From assembly GCA_902565325.1 (NCBI GenBank), contig CACFEM010000016.1:1-15875 (forward strand): a stretch of DNA of 15,875 nt. The letters run 5' to 3'. Positions 1-7,303 of this stretch are shown here, piece by piece; the stretch's first letter is position 1; each line of letters opens with the position of its first letter. This DNA is from an uncultured Pelagibacteraceae bacterium (GTDB taxonomy: Bacteria > Pseudomonadota > Alphaproteobacteria > Pelagibacterales > Pelagibacteraceae). The notes beneath the pieces are model-generated. The model was given only the letters and a program-made list of their open reading frames with translations. It had not been told where the DNA came from and made no database searches. The position numbers and the translations under genes are program-made.

Positions 1-1
1 T

Positions 2-937
2 ATACCACTGGTTGTAAAAGAAAATGAAATTATTAGATTAAGAAAAAAATATCTTTATCAAACATCTCATTTTAAATTTTTTCCAGAAATATTTAAAAAT
101 TTTAAAAATAATGAAAAAAAAAGATACTTAAAAATTGCTAAAACAAAACTTTTTGAGCGTTTAAAAGGATCTACAAAAGATCTTCCGTATATGACTAATT
201 CATCATTCGAGTCTAAATCATTTAAACAAGTCCTAGATAAAAATAAAAAATATAAAGTTTTAATCGCTGCTCATGATTTTGTTGATGGTCCGCACTTCTC
301 AGGCAATTTTATATTTCCTGATTTATACGAATGGTTGAAATATTTAGTCGAATTATCTAAAAATGTGAATTACGATTGGTATATAAAGCTCCATCCAAAA
401 ATGGAGAGTAAATGGAGATCTTACCAAAATTATACAAGCGAAGTTGTTAAACGAATGTGTAAAAATTCAAAAATAAAAATTCTACCTAGAAATATATCAC
501 ATAATGATATTATTTCTTCTGGAGTTGATTTGGCATTAACTGTTAATGGTTCAATTGCACACGAATATGCTTTAAAAGGAATAAATGTTATTAACGCATC
601 TCCAAATAATCCTCACGCATCTTATAACTTTAATTATCACGCCAAGAACTTACAAGATTATTTTAAGTTGTTAAAAAAGGGACCAAGTTTAAGAAATAAT
701 ATTAAAAAGAAGGATATTTATGAATATTATTTTATGAGATATGTGTATAAATCAAGCAACTGGTTTTTTGAAGATTATAATAATATTTTAGGAAAACTAG
801 ATGATTATCATGATCAATGGACACCAAAAATATATAAAGTGTGGATGAAATATTATTCAAAGAAAAAAGACTATTTGATATACAAAAAAATTGACAAATT
901 TATTAATAGTAAATATTTGACTTATTATAATTTATAA
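2..937 (+). CDS. Capsule-type surface polysaccharide glycosyltransferase, 5' end outside window
   Basis: The reading frame is open from base 2 to the stop at 935-937, so the gene starts upstream of the window. The first in-frame ATG is at 191, but 63 sense codons precede it without a stop and they look like ordinary coding sequence. I therefore call a 5'-truncated gene rather than a start at 191. Counting from that Met, the protein has a Rossmann-like segment (KVLIAAHDF, 22-30), a YIKLHPK motif (64-70) and TVNGSIAHEYA (117-127) followed by a hydrophobic strand (INVINAS). The pattern LHP, then T-x-x-GS-x-x-x-EYA, then G-x-x-VI is typical of the C-terminal donor-binding half of GT-B enzymes that make capsule or surface polysaccharide. 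Such enzymes act in the cytoplasm or at the inner membrane face. The sugar is not predictable. A 4-base gap separates it from pseB, suggesting one transcript. Confidence 0.72.
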   Translation: MPLVVKENEIIRLRKKYLYQTSHFKFFPEIFKNFKNNEKKRYLKIAKTKLFERLKGSTKDLPYMTNSSFESKSFKQVLDKNKKYKVLIAAHDFVDGPHFSGNFIFPDLYEWLKYLVELSKNVNYDWYIKLHPKMESKWRSYQNYTSEVVKRMCKNSKIKILPRNISHNDIISSGVDLALTVNGSIAHEYALKGINVINASPNNPHASYNFNYHAKNLQDYFKLLKKGPSLRNNIKKKDIYEYYFMRYVYKSSNWFFEDYNNILGKLDDYHDQWTPKIYKVWMKYYSKKKDYLIYKKIDKFINSKYLTYYNL

Positions 938-941
938 ATTT

Positions 942-1871
942 ATGAATAAAATATTCAACAATAAATCTATTCTTATTACTGGTGGAACAGGTAGTTTTGG
1001 CTTAGCTGCAATCAAATATTGTTTAAAACAAAAATTTAAAAAAATAATTATTTTTTCAAGAGATGAATTAAAACAATTCGATATTCAAAATAAATTTAGC
1101 GACACTAGGTTAAGATTTTTTTTAGGAGATGTAAGAGATCTGTCAAGATTAGAATATGCATTTAGAGATGTTGATTTTGTCATTCATGCAGCTGCTTTGA
1201 AACAAGTACCAGCCGCCGAATACAATCCAATTGAAGCAATTAAAACAAATGTTATTGGTGCAGAAAATGTTATTAAGGCTGCAATAAAAAATAAAGTTAA
1301 AAAAATTATGGCTTTATCGACTGATAAAGCTGTTAATCCAATAAATTTATATGGTGCTACAAAACTTTGTTCAGATAAATTGTTCATTGCTGCAAATAAT
1401 TATGTTGGAGGTATCAACAATTCATTTTCAGTAACAAGGTATGGTAATGTTATTGGTTCTAGAGGCTCAGTTGTAGAAGTGTTTAATAATATTGTAAAAA
1501 ATAAAAGTAAATTTTTTCCGATTACAAATCTCCAAATGACAAGATTTTGGATGCATTTAGATTATGGTGTTAAATTTGTTTTCGAAAATTTTTCAAGGAT
1601 GAAAGGAGGCGAAATATTTGTACCAAAAATACCATCAATAAAAATATCAGATTTAGCTAAGTCAATTGATAATAAAATTCCTCAAAAAGAAATTGGTTTA
1701 CGTCCAGGAGAAAAATTGCATGAAGTTCTAATATCTAGAGATAGTTCTCATCATACAATTGAATTCAAAGATTATTATATTATCAAACCAGAATTTAATT
1801 TTGAGAAAAGTAAAAATTTCGAAGTAAATGAAAAAAACCAAAAAGGTAAGCTTCTCAAAAAAAAATTTTGA
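942..1871 (+). CDS. pseB: UDP-N-acetylglucosamine 4,6-dehydratase (inverting) PseB, frameshifted at its 3' end
   Basis: PseB converts UDP-GlcNAc to UDP-2-acetamido-2,6-dideoxy-beta-L-arabino-hex-4-ulose, the first step to pseudaminic acid. The extended SDR fold is clear: NAD-binding GGTGSFG (14-20), HAAALKQVP (82-90), then STDKA (126-130) and LYGATK (136-141), giving the catalytic set Asp128, Lys129, Tyr137 and Lys141. GLRPGEKLHE near the C-terminus is also typical. As written the protein is 309 residues and ends in LLKKKF after nine A's (1857-1865). The usual PseB C-terminus, reading FEYNSLNNTKYLTINDL, follows in the next frame and ends at 1938. Removing one A restores a 331-residue protein, about the usual family length. 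It is therefore a frameshifted allele, a sequencing error in a homopolymer, or a gene rescued by slippage. No Shine-Dalgarno is visible; it follows the previous gene by 4 bases. Confidence 0.9.
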   Translation: MNKIFNNKSILITGGTGSFGLAAIKYCLKQKFKKIIIFSRDELKQFDIQNKFSDTRLRFFLGDVRDLSRLEYAFRDVDFVIHAAALKQVPAAEYNPIEAIKTNVIGAENVIKAAIKNKVKKIMALSTDKAVNPINLYGATKLCSDKLFIAANNYVGGINNSFSVTRYGNVIGSRGSVVEVFNNIVKNKSKFFPITNLQMTRFWMHLDYGVKFVFENFSRMKGGEIFVPKIPSIKISDLAKSIDNKIPQKEIGLRPGEKLHEVLISRDSSHHTIEFKDYYIIKPEFNFEKSKNFEVNEKNQKGKLLKKKF

Positions 1872-1938
1872 ATATAATTCATTAAATAATACAAAATATT
1901 TGACGATTAACGATTTAAAGAAAAAATCAAACTTATAA
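1867..1938 (+). other. Out-of-frame C-terminal tail of pseB
   Basis: Read in the frame starting at 1867, this stretch gives FEYNSLNNTKYLTINDL, five more residues and a TAA at 1936-1938. From family knowledge this is how PseB proteins end (F-x-Y-x-S-x-x-N, then L-[ST]). It joins the main pseB frame if one A is removed from the A9 run at 1857-1865. The TAA overlaps the pseF ATG as TAATG, the same kind of stop/start coupling seen elsewhere in the window. This supports it as the genuine ancestral end of pseB. Confidence 0.82.
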
Positions 1939-2600
1939 TGAATACCTATGCATTAATTTGTGCAAAATCAAATTCAAAAAGATTAAAAAATAAAAATTTT
2001 CTAAGAATCGACAATAAAAGATTAATTGATCATGTTTATCAAAATTGTAAAAATTCTAAAATTTTTGAAAAAATAATTATTTCTTCAGACAAAAAAATTC
2101 AAATCAAAGATAAAAAATTTATACATCATTTAAGAGATAGAAATTTAATTAAAAAAAATATATCTGTATTTGATGTATGTAAAAAAATTGTAAAACAGTT
2201 TCAATTTAATCCAAAAGATCTAATATTTATAATTTATCCTACTGCAATTTTAATTGATAAAAAAATAATTAAAACCTCAAGAGATATATTTTTAAAAAAC
2301 AAACATGATAGCTTAATGGGTGTTAACAAGGTAAATTATAGTCCTTATAAAAGTTTATATAAAAATTCTAAAGGCTTCTTTAAACCATTGTTTAAATCTG
2401 AAATTTTAAATGAAACTAAAAAAGATTTATTTTATTCAAATGGGAGCTTTTTTTGGCTTAATGTAAGCTCTTTAATTAAGTTTAAAAATTTTTACACTCC
2501 CAAATTAGGTATATTTGAAGTTTCAGAAAAAAAAAGTTGTGATGTCGATACAATTGAGGATTTTAAAATTTTAAAAAAAAAATTTTTTAAACAACTTTAA
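1938..2600 (+). CDS. pseF: Pseudaminic acid cytidylyltransferase (CMP-pseudaminate synthetase)
   Basis: PseF activates a finished nonulosonic acid with CTP to CMP-Pse for glycosyltransferases. The 220-residue protein has the NeuA/KdsB-like nucleotidyltransferase start AKSNSKRLKNKN (9-20), matching the ARxxSKRxxxKN signature; IIISSD (46-51); a central IYPTAILID (99-107), where PseF proteins usually have a YxTxPF-like segment; and DVDTIEDF near the C-terminus (202-209), the metal-binding DxDTxED motif. Length fits the family (about 220-235). Its ATG overlaps the stop of the restored pseB frame (TAATG), implying translational coupling. Its 3' end overlaps the convergent amidotransferase gene by 14 bases. 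A legionaminate or sialate CMP-synthetase is a less likely alternative, given the adjacent pseB. Confidence 0.83.
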   Translation: MNTYALICAKSNSKRLKNKNFLRIDNKRLIDHVYQNCKNSKIFEKIIISSDKKIQIKDKKFIHHLRDRNLIKKNISVFDVCKKIVKQFQFNPKDLIFIIYPTAILIDKKIIKTSRDIFLKNKHDSLMGVNKVNYSPYKSLYKNSKGFFKPLFKSEILNETKKDLFYSNGSFFWLNVSSLIKFKNFYTPKLGIFEVSEKKSCDVDTIEDFKILKKKFFKQL

Positions 2601-3882
2601 AAAAACTATCTTTCGTATCAAATCCCTCTATTCCAGTTTTTTTTGGTTTTTTTTGTGGATTATAGTAAAGATTAGCATTACTATCAGAAAAGACCCTGTC
2701 ATTAGATTGAGTAACTGCTGCTAAATCATGAGCTTCATCATGTTCATCATCGACAACAGATGTATTTATAATCCAATTACCATTTTTTTTCTGCCAAACA
2801 TTACCATCTCTTAAGTTATCCACACTTTTATAAAATTCTTCAACCGTAATTCCTAAAAACTTACAATAGTCGGATAAATTTGACGGTGTATTAGAATCAT
2901 ATTCTTTAACAAGTGCTTTTCCTTCTTCTCTAGTTAATCTTCCTCTTCTTATCTCTGTTGATGCATCATCAGTAGCTCTTCCATAACCAAACTTTAAATA
3001 CTTTAGATAGTCATGAACTGCATTGGCGTGATCTTCTATTTTAGAGAATAAATTGAATGTTCTGTCTCTTTTGTATCTTATAGAGTTAAAACCGTATTCT
3101 TGAATTACCTTCTCAGTATTTTTTTTATAGTCCCAATCGATAAAATTAGAAAGATATATTCCTCTAAGATTCATTTTTAATGCCTCTTTCTCATTTGGAT
3201 ACCGGTAAGGTGCAATATCAGAGTAATCTAAATCTTCTTTTCCAACTAAGTCTTCTGCTTCAATCCCTCTCATATCATGCTCTTTTCTTGACCATTTTGT
3301 ATATTCAACAAAGTTATTTAAAGATACTAAGCCAGTTAATTCAGCAAATCCATGCTCTCCCCAAATAACAAGTGGAATTTTTTTTTCTACAGCAATTTGC
3401 ATTGGAACTGTACGTATACCAGCATGATAATGCCAAGTTAAATCACCAACTTTTTTTAACATATATCTTGATATTTTTTTAACGGAGTCTATGCCTGCAG
3501 TATACTTAATATGATCATAACCCGATTTTTCAACAAGATTATTTAAATTTAATAGACCTGCGTTGGTGTTAAAACAATGATTGTAAGAAACAAGTAAAAT
3601 TTTCAAATTATATTCTTTTTTTAAATACCAAACTTGAAAAGTTGAGTCTTTTCCTCCGCTGATCGGCACAATACAATCATAACTTGATCTATTTTTTTTT
3701 GAATTAACTTTAGCTTCCTCAATTATATTATCTAATAATTTTTTTCTTTCAGTCCAATCAATTTTGATCTTAAACCTTTGTTCGTGATATCGACAGCCAC
3801 TGCATACCCCATCATTATCAAATATAATTGTTGGTTTTGCATTACTTGGGTACAAACAACGTTTACAGTATGTAATCTTCAT
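2587..3882 (-). CDS. pseA: N-acetyl sugar amidotransferase (PseA/WbpG family)
   Basis: This is the synthetase of an amidation system: it uses ATP to activate an N-acetyl group on a sugar and ammonia to form an acetamidino group. Visible are an N-terminal zinc-ribbon-like pair, CKRC (6-9) and CSGC (27-30), and the PP-loop SGGKDS (75-80) of N-type ATP pyrophosphatases. These are followed by HYHAGIRTVPM and WGEHG segments characteristic of this family. At 431 residues it is somewhat longer than the roughly 380 I associate with the family; the extra length lies in the charged C-terminal tail. Its start lies 20 bases inside the hisF-like gene, so the two are probably translationally coupled. By context the substrate is a pseudaminic-acid-type sugar or its precursor. 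In Pseudomonas the homologous WbpG/HisH2/HisF2 trio acts on a diacetamido-mannuronate, so the substrate here is inferred. Confidence 0.87.
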   Translation of the reverse strand: MKITYCKRCLYPSNAKPTIIFDNDGVCSGCRYHEQRFKIKIDWTERKKLLDNIIEEAKVNSKKNRSSYDCIVPISGGKDSTFQVWYLKKEYNLKILLVSYNHCFNTNAGLLNLNNLVEKSGYDHIKYTAGIDSVKKISRYMLKKVGDLTWHYHAGIRTVPMQIAVEKKIPLVIWGEHGFAELTGLVSLNNFVEYTKWSRKEHDMRGIEAEDLVGKEDLDYSDIAPYRYPNEKEALKMNLRGIYLSNFIDWDYKKNTEKVIQEYGFNSIRYKRDRTFNLFSKIEDHANAVHDYLKYLKFGYGRATDDASTEIRRGRLTREEGKALVKEYDSNTPSNLSDYCKFLGITVEEFYKSVDNLRDGNVWQKKNGNWIINTSVVDDEHDEAHDLAAVTQSNDRVFSDSNANLYYNPQKKPKKTGIEGFDTKDSFFKVV

Positions 3883-4630
3883 ATTTACGTAGTATTATAT
3901 TTTTTGACTTAAGATAATCTTTAATTAAATAAGTTGAGAACTCCTTATAGTGAAAATAATTTGCAGCTGCAACAGCTGATGCACCATATTTAAAACCTTT
4001 GTAAAAATGATCTTTTTCGAACGCACCTCCAAAAGCTATAATTGGTATTGACAACATGTTAGATAATTTACCTAATGTTTCTAACTCATATCCATTATTC
4101 ATTCCTTCATTATCTATACATGTTAATAAAATTTCACCTACAAAATTCTCTATTTTTTTACAAACATTAAAAATATCTGTATCTATTTTTTTCCTTGCTC
4201 TGTCCTTAAAAATTACAGGTTTAGAGTTTAAAAATTTATAGTCTATAGATGCAACTAATGCTTGCGCTCCAAAAGTATTAGAAAAATTTTTTACTAAGTT
4301 AATATTATCAAATAAAGTGGAATTAATTGATATTTTATCAGCACCTTCCTTAAAAATTTGTTTTGCAAAATCCATATTATCAATCCACCCCCCAACTGTT
4401 ATTGGTACAAAGCATTTCTTTAATATATTTCTTAAAACTTCAAGAAACTTCTTCTCATCTTTTTTTTTTGAAACATTTAAAATTATTATCTCATCCACCC
4501 TCCATTGACTAAATGTTTCAATGGCAATTTTGCTTGAATAATGAATAACGTTGGTGTGATTAAAATTTTCACTTTGTATGACTTTGTCATCCTCTAACAA
4601 AATCGCAGCAATTAATCTTTTATTTGACAT
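3863..4630 (-). CDS. hisF: HisF-like ammonia-channel subunit (HisF2 type) of a sugar amidotransferase system
   Basis: This is a (beta/alpha)8-barrel protein of 255 residues, clearly homologous to imidazole glycerol phosphate synthase HisF: VPITVGGW (75-82), GADKISIN (96-103), ASID (127-130), GEILLTCID (165-173) and PIIAFGGA (196-203). In true HisF the general acid/base is Asp11, within a CLDVKDG-like start; here the same position is Leu11 (AAILLEDD). Asp130 is kept. The four residues forming the ammonia gate in Thermotoga HisF appear conserved as Arg5, Glu47, Lys99 and Glu166. This pattern suits the O-antigen HisF2 type, which passes ammonia from HisH to a sugar amidotransferase and does not make histidine. 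It lies between hisH (9-base gap) and the amidotransferase (20-base overlap). Confidence 0.86.
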   Translation of the reverse strand: MSNKRLIAAILLEDDKVIQSENFNHTNVIHYSSKIAIETFSQWRVDEIIILNVSKKKDEKKFLEVLRNILKKCFVPITVGGWIDNMDFAKQIFKEGADKISINSTLFDNINLVKNFSNTFGAQALVASIDYKFLNSKPVIFKDRARKKIDTDIFNVCKKIENFVGEILLTCIDNEGMNNGYELETLGKLSNMLSIPIIAFGGAFEKDHFYKGFKYGASAVAAANYFHYKEFSTYLIKDYLKSKNIILRKYEDYIL

Positions 4631-4639
4631 TTTAATTGT

Positions 4640-5254
4640 CTAGTTTTGTAAAAAATTTTTTATTAATTTTAAACCTGCCAAATCACTTTTTTCAGGGTGA
4701 AATTGAACTCCAAAAATATTATTTTTTCCAATGATTGAAACAAATTCTTCTGAGTAATTGGTAGTTGCAATAATAAGCTCATCATCATCTGTAAAAACAG
4801 CATAAGAATGAACAAAATAAAAATCATCACCATAAATCTCATTAAGAAGAAAATTATTTTTCTTTTTATTTATTGAGCACCAACCTATGTTAGGAACTTT
4901 AAATTCTTTTTTTTTATTATCGAGTTTTTTCGACTTAAAATTTAGAAATGACAAACCCTGAGCATTTCCTTCTTCAGACTCAATTCCTAATAACTGCATT
5001 CCTAAACAAATTCCAAGCAATGATTTTGTTTTGTCACTTATAAATTCATTAAGGTAATTATGAAACCCATAAAATTTCAATTTTTCCATTGCTTCATTAA
5101 AGTTTCCAACACCTGGTAAAATTATTTTGTCGTAGTTTTTTAGTTTTTTTGGATCGCTAACTAATTCTGCTTTAAATTTTAGATAATTAATTGCATTTGA
5201 TAATGAACCGATGTTACCTACCTTATAATCTACAATTCCTATTTTTTTTTCCAT
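4640..5254 (-). CDS. hisH: HisH-like glutamine amidotransferase subunit (HisH2 type)
   Basis: This class I glutamine amidotransferase hydrolyses glutamine to supply ammonia to its HisF-like partner. The 204-residue protein has the usual HisH order: GIVDYKVGNIGSL (6-18), ILPGVGNFNEAM (45-56) with the oxyanion-strand region, the nucleophile Cys83 in GICLGMQLLG (81-90), FVHSYA, and the catalytic His186 and Glu188 in FHPEKS (185-190). All three catalytic residues are present, so activity is expected. It is the first gene of the minus-strand cassette hisH-hisF-pseA and starts 44 bases from the divergent NeuB-family gene. The catalytic set alone would also fit histidine biosynthesis; the neighbours and the altered HisF argue for the sugar-amidation role. 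Confidence 0.88.
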   Translation of the reverse strand: MEKKIGIVDYKVGNIGSLSNAINYLKFKAELVSDPKKLKNYDKIILPGVGNFNEAMEKLKFYGFHNYLNEFISDKTKSLLGICLGMQLLGIESEEGNAQGLSFLNFKSKKLDNKKKEFKVPNIGWCSINKKKNNFLLNEIYGDDFYFVHSYAVFTDDDELIIATTNYSEEFVSIIGKNNIFGVQFHPEKSDLAGLKLIKNFLQN

Positions 5255-5298
5255 TTGAAAATTAGTTACTTATATATATAACTTTTTATGCATTACTA
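5255..5298. promoter_or_regulatory. Divergent promoter region between hisH-like and NeuB-family genes
   Basis: These 44 bases are the only upstream space for two divergent transcripts. On the plus strand TTGAAA (5255-5260) and TATAAC (5277-5282) are separated by 16 bases, a reasonable sigma-70-like pair, with the ATG 16 bases after the -10 box. The central TATATATATA (5271-5280) is self-complementary and could give a -10 box for hisH on the minus strand, but I see no convincing minus-strand -35. In DNA this AT-rich, such matches arise easily by chance. Confidence 0.4.
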
Positions 5299-6369
5299 AT
5301 GATAAATAAAATAAAATTGAACAAAAATTTTATAGGTGATGGTTATCCTTGCTATTATACCTTAGAAATTGGACCAACTCATAACGGATTTGAAAGTGCA
5401 AAAAGTCTTATTGAAAAAAGTGCTAATGTAGGAGCTAATGCAGTAAAATTACAATTAATTAAACCAAATGCGATAATTGCCGATAAGAATTATTCAATAG
5501 ACTTTAAAGTTCTTTCAAAAAAAACTGGTAAATTAATTAAAAAGAAAAAAAAATTATATGATATTTTTAAAGAAAGATATCTTGATTATGATGAAATTAG
5601 GGAGCTGAACAAAATATCAAAAAAATCAAAACTGGATTTTTTTTTAACTGTAACAGATGAGGAAGACTTAGATTTTATCAAAGAACTGAGATGTCCATCG
5701 ATAAAAATTGCATCTTCTGATGTGAATTATATTCAGTTAATAGCCAAAGCTGCAAAATTAAATTTGCCGATACAATTAGATACAGGGAATTCTACTATAA
5801 GTGAAATTAAACGTGCGGTTAAGACAATTAAGAGTCAAAAAAACTCTAAAATAATTATTCACTATTGTCCTACTGGTTATCCTTCAGAAAAAGCTAGTTT
5901 AAATCTTAATTATATTAAATTTCTTAAACAGAAATTTAAAGTTCCGATAGGTTTTTCAGATCATACAATTGATAACAAATATTGTCATTTAGCCTTATTG
6001 TTTGGTGCAAATTTAATAGAAAAAACAGTTTCAGAGAATATTTACAGTAAAAAAATTGAACATTCCATGTCAACAAATATAAGCCAAGTAAATAATTTTA
6101 TTAGCTCATTGAAAGAAACAGAACTTCAAATTAATAAAAAAATGTTTTTTTTAACTGCGGCAGAGATTAAAAAACGTATTAAACATAGAAGATCTGCCTA
6201 TACTATAAAACCAATGATTAAAAATCAGAGATTACTTTTAAAAGATCTAGTTTTTAAAAGACCAGGTTATGGCATTCAACCAGATAGAATTAAAAAATAT
6301 TTGGGAAAAAGATTGAAAAAAAATTTAGAAAAAAATTCTCTCATAAAAGATTTCTATTTAAAAAAATGA
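5299..6369 (+). CDS. neuB: NeuB/PseI-family nonulosonate synthase
   Basis: The family condenses phosphoenolpyruvate with a six-carbon amino sugar to make a nine-carbon 2-keto sugar acid (sialic, legionaminic or pseudaminic acid). The 356-residue protein has EIGPTHNG (23-30), VKLQ (49-52), KIASSD (136-141), IIHYCPTGYPS (186-196) and GFSDHT (218-223). His188 and His222 match the two metal-binding histidines of NeuB. A C-terminal SAF/antifreeze-like domain follows (about 298-345, RRSAYTIKP, FKRPGYGI). With pseB and pseF nearby, pseudaminate synthase (PseI) is the likely role. However, EIGPTHNG and LDTGNS replace the more usual EIGxNHxG and STGM, so it may belong to a separate NeuB clade with a different substrate. 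The symbol is family-level. It overlaps the next gene by ATGA. Confidence 0.82.
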   Translation: MINKIKLNKNFIGDGYPCYYTLEIGPTHNGFESAKSLIEKSANVGANAVKLQLIKPNAIIADKNYSIDFKVLSKKTGKLIKKKKKLYDIFKERYLDYDEIRELNKISKKSKLDFFLTVTDEEDLDFIKELRCPSIKIASSDVNYIQLIAKAAKLNLPIQLDTGNSTISEIKRAVKTIKSQKNSKIIIHYCPTGYPSEKASLNLNYIKFLKQKFKVPIGFSDHTIDNKYCHLALLFGANLIEKTVSENIYSKKIEHSMSTNISQVNNFISSLKETELQINKKMFFLTAAEIKKRIKHRRSAYTIKPMIKNQRLLLKDLVFKRPGYGIQPDRIKKYLGKRLKKNLEKNSLIKDFYLKK

Positions 6370-7229
6370 AAAATATTTATTTTTTTCCACATGAAAAATA
6401 TCAAATAAAATATTCTTTTCTTAAAAAATCTAAGAGATTTCAAGAAGGTGGTTTAATTAAAAAAAAAAAAAATATTTATAAAATAAATAAATACCCAAAA
6501 ATTTCTATAATAACTGTTGTATTTAACAATCAAAATCATATTCAAAAAACTCTAGATAGTATTTTTTCTCAAAGATATAAAAATTATGAACTTATTGTTA
6601 TTGATGGTGCATCAACTGATAATACTCTTAATATTATAAAAAAAAATGAAAACAAAATTGATTATTGGATGAGTGAAAAAGATAATGGTATTTATGATGC
6701 TTTTAATAAAGGACTATGTTTGGCTTCAGGCGATTTTATTGGTTTTGTTAATTCTGACGATATTTTATTGCCAGATGCTTTAAAGATATTAGCCAAATAT
6801 ATTAATAGATATCCTAAATTAGACTTTTTCTTTGGAGCAGTTAAAAAACATTGGGGGGTTTTATATGGTTATAAACCATGGAAAATAAAATTTTCATGGG
6901 GATTTTATTCCAGTCACTCAACAGGTTTTTATATTAAAAGAAGTTCTGCAAAAAAAGTTGGTTTTTATAATCTTAAATACAAATATTCCTCTGATTATGA
7001 TTATTTATATAGAATGATTGTGAAACATAAAATGTATGGTGAGGCATCAAAAAAAAATGAGATATTCGGTGTATTTAATAGAGGTGGTTTTTCTAGCACA
7101 ATAAGTTTTAAGGATCATTTTAGAGAGGAAATACAAATAAGAAAAGACAATAATCAATCTATAATTTTGATACAATTATTAAAATTTTATAAGAGTATCA
7201 GACATTTTAAAAAGTTATTTTTGAGCTAA
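6366..7229 (+). CDS. Family 2 glycosyltransferase
   Basis: This GT-A inverting glycosyltransferase transfers a nucleotide-activated sugar to a glycan acceptor at the cytoplasmic face. The core starts at about residue 46: ISIITVVFN (46-54), SIFSQ (65-69), ELIVIDGASTDNT (75-87), DNGIYDAFNKG (106-116), ASGDFIGFVNSDD (120-132, the DxD-like metal site NSDD) and SSDYDYLYRM (208-217). The pattern DGASTDNT and DNGIYDAFNKG matches WcaA/PglA-like GT2 enzymes. A roughly 45-residue N-terminal extension precedes the core and contains Lys32-Lys35, encoded by 14 consecutive A's (6459-6472). A length change there would abolish the core. The start overlaps the upstream stop (ATGA), so translation is probably coupled to the NeuB-family gene. 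Donor and acceptor are unknown. Confidence 0.85.
   Translation: MKNIYFFPHEKYQIKYSFLKKSKRFQEGGLIKKKKNIYKINKYPKISIITVVFNNQNHIQKTLDSIFSQRYKNYELIVIDGASTDNTLNIIKKNENKIDYWMSEKDNGIYDAFNKGLCLASGDFIGFVNSDDILLPDALKILAKYINRYPKLDFFFGAVKKHWGVLYGYKPWKIKFSWGFYSSHSTGFYIKRSSAKKVGFYNLKYKYSSDYDYLYRMIVKHKMYGEASKKNEIFGVFNRGGFSSTISFKDHFREEIQIRKDNNQSIILIQLLKFYKSIRHFKKLFLS
6459..6472 (+). repeat. A14 homopolymer tract inside the GT2 gene
   Basis: Fourteen uninterrupted A's encode four lysines before the catalytic core. With the T14 in the aminotransferase gene it is the longest run I found here; most other tracts are 8-11 bases. Loss or gain of one base would truncate the enzyme before its active site, so it could act as an on/off contingency tract. 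Confidence 0.9.
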
Positions 7230-7303
7230 TTGTAATTAAAAAAATTATATAGTGAAAACTTATTAATATTTTTTATATTAATTATATTATTTAGCTTAAA
7301 ATT

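Noticed and set aside
191..937. A complete gene starting at the ATG at 191
   Set aside because: The frame is open to base 2 with ordinary coding sequence and the conserved C-terminal GT half alone would be too short, so the start lies outside the window.
1184..1387. Antisense open frame within pseB, and similar ones at 3180-3368, 4056-4241, 4317-4508, 7623-7832, 12426-12626 and 13584-13865
   Set aside because: Each lies wholly inside a well-supported gene on the opposite strand and shows no recognisable domain; they are by-products of AT-rich coding sequence.
3863..5254. HisH and HisF read as the histidine biosynthesis enzyme IGP synthase
   Set aside because: The HisF-like protein lacks Asp11, no other his genes are nearby, and the third gene of the unit is a sugar amidotransferase.
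7230..7303. Promoter or hairpin in the 74-base gap before the propeller gene
   Set aside because: Several AT-rich hexamers resemble -10 boxes but none pairs with a -35 at 16-18 bases with good matches, and no stable hairpin is visible.
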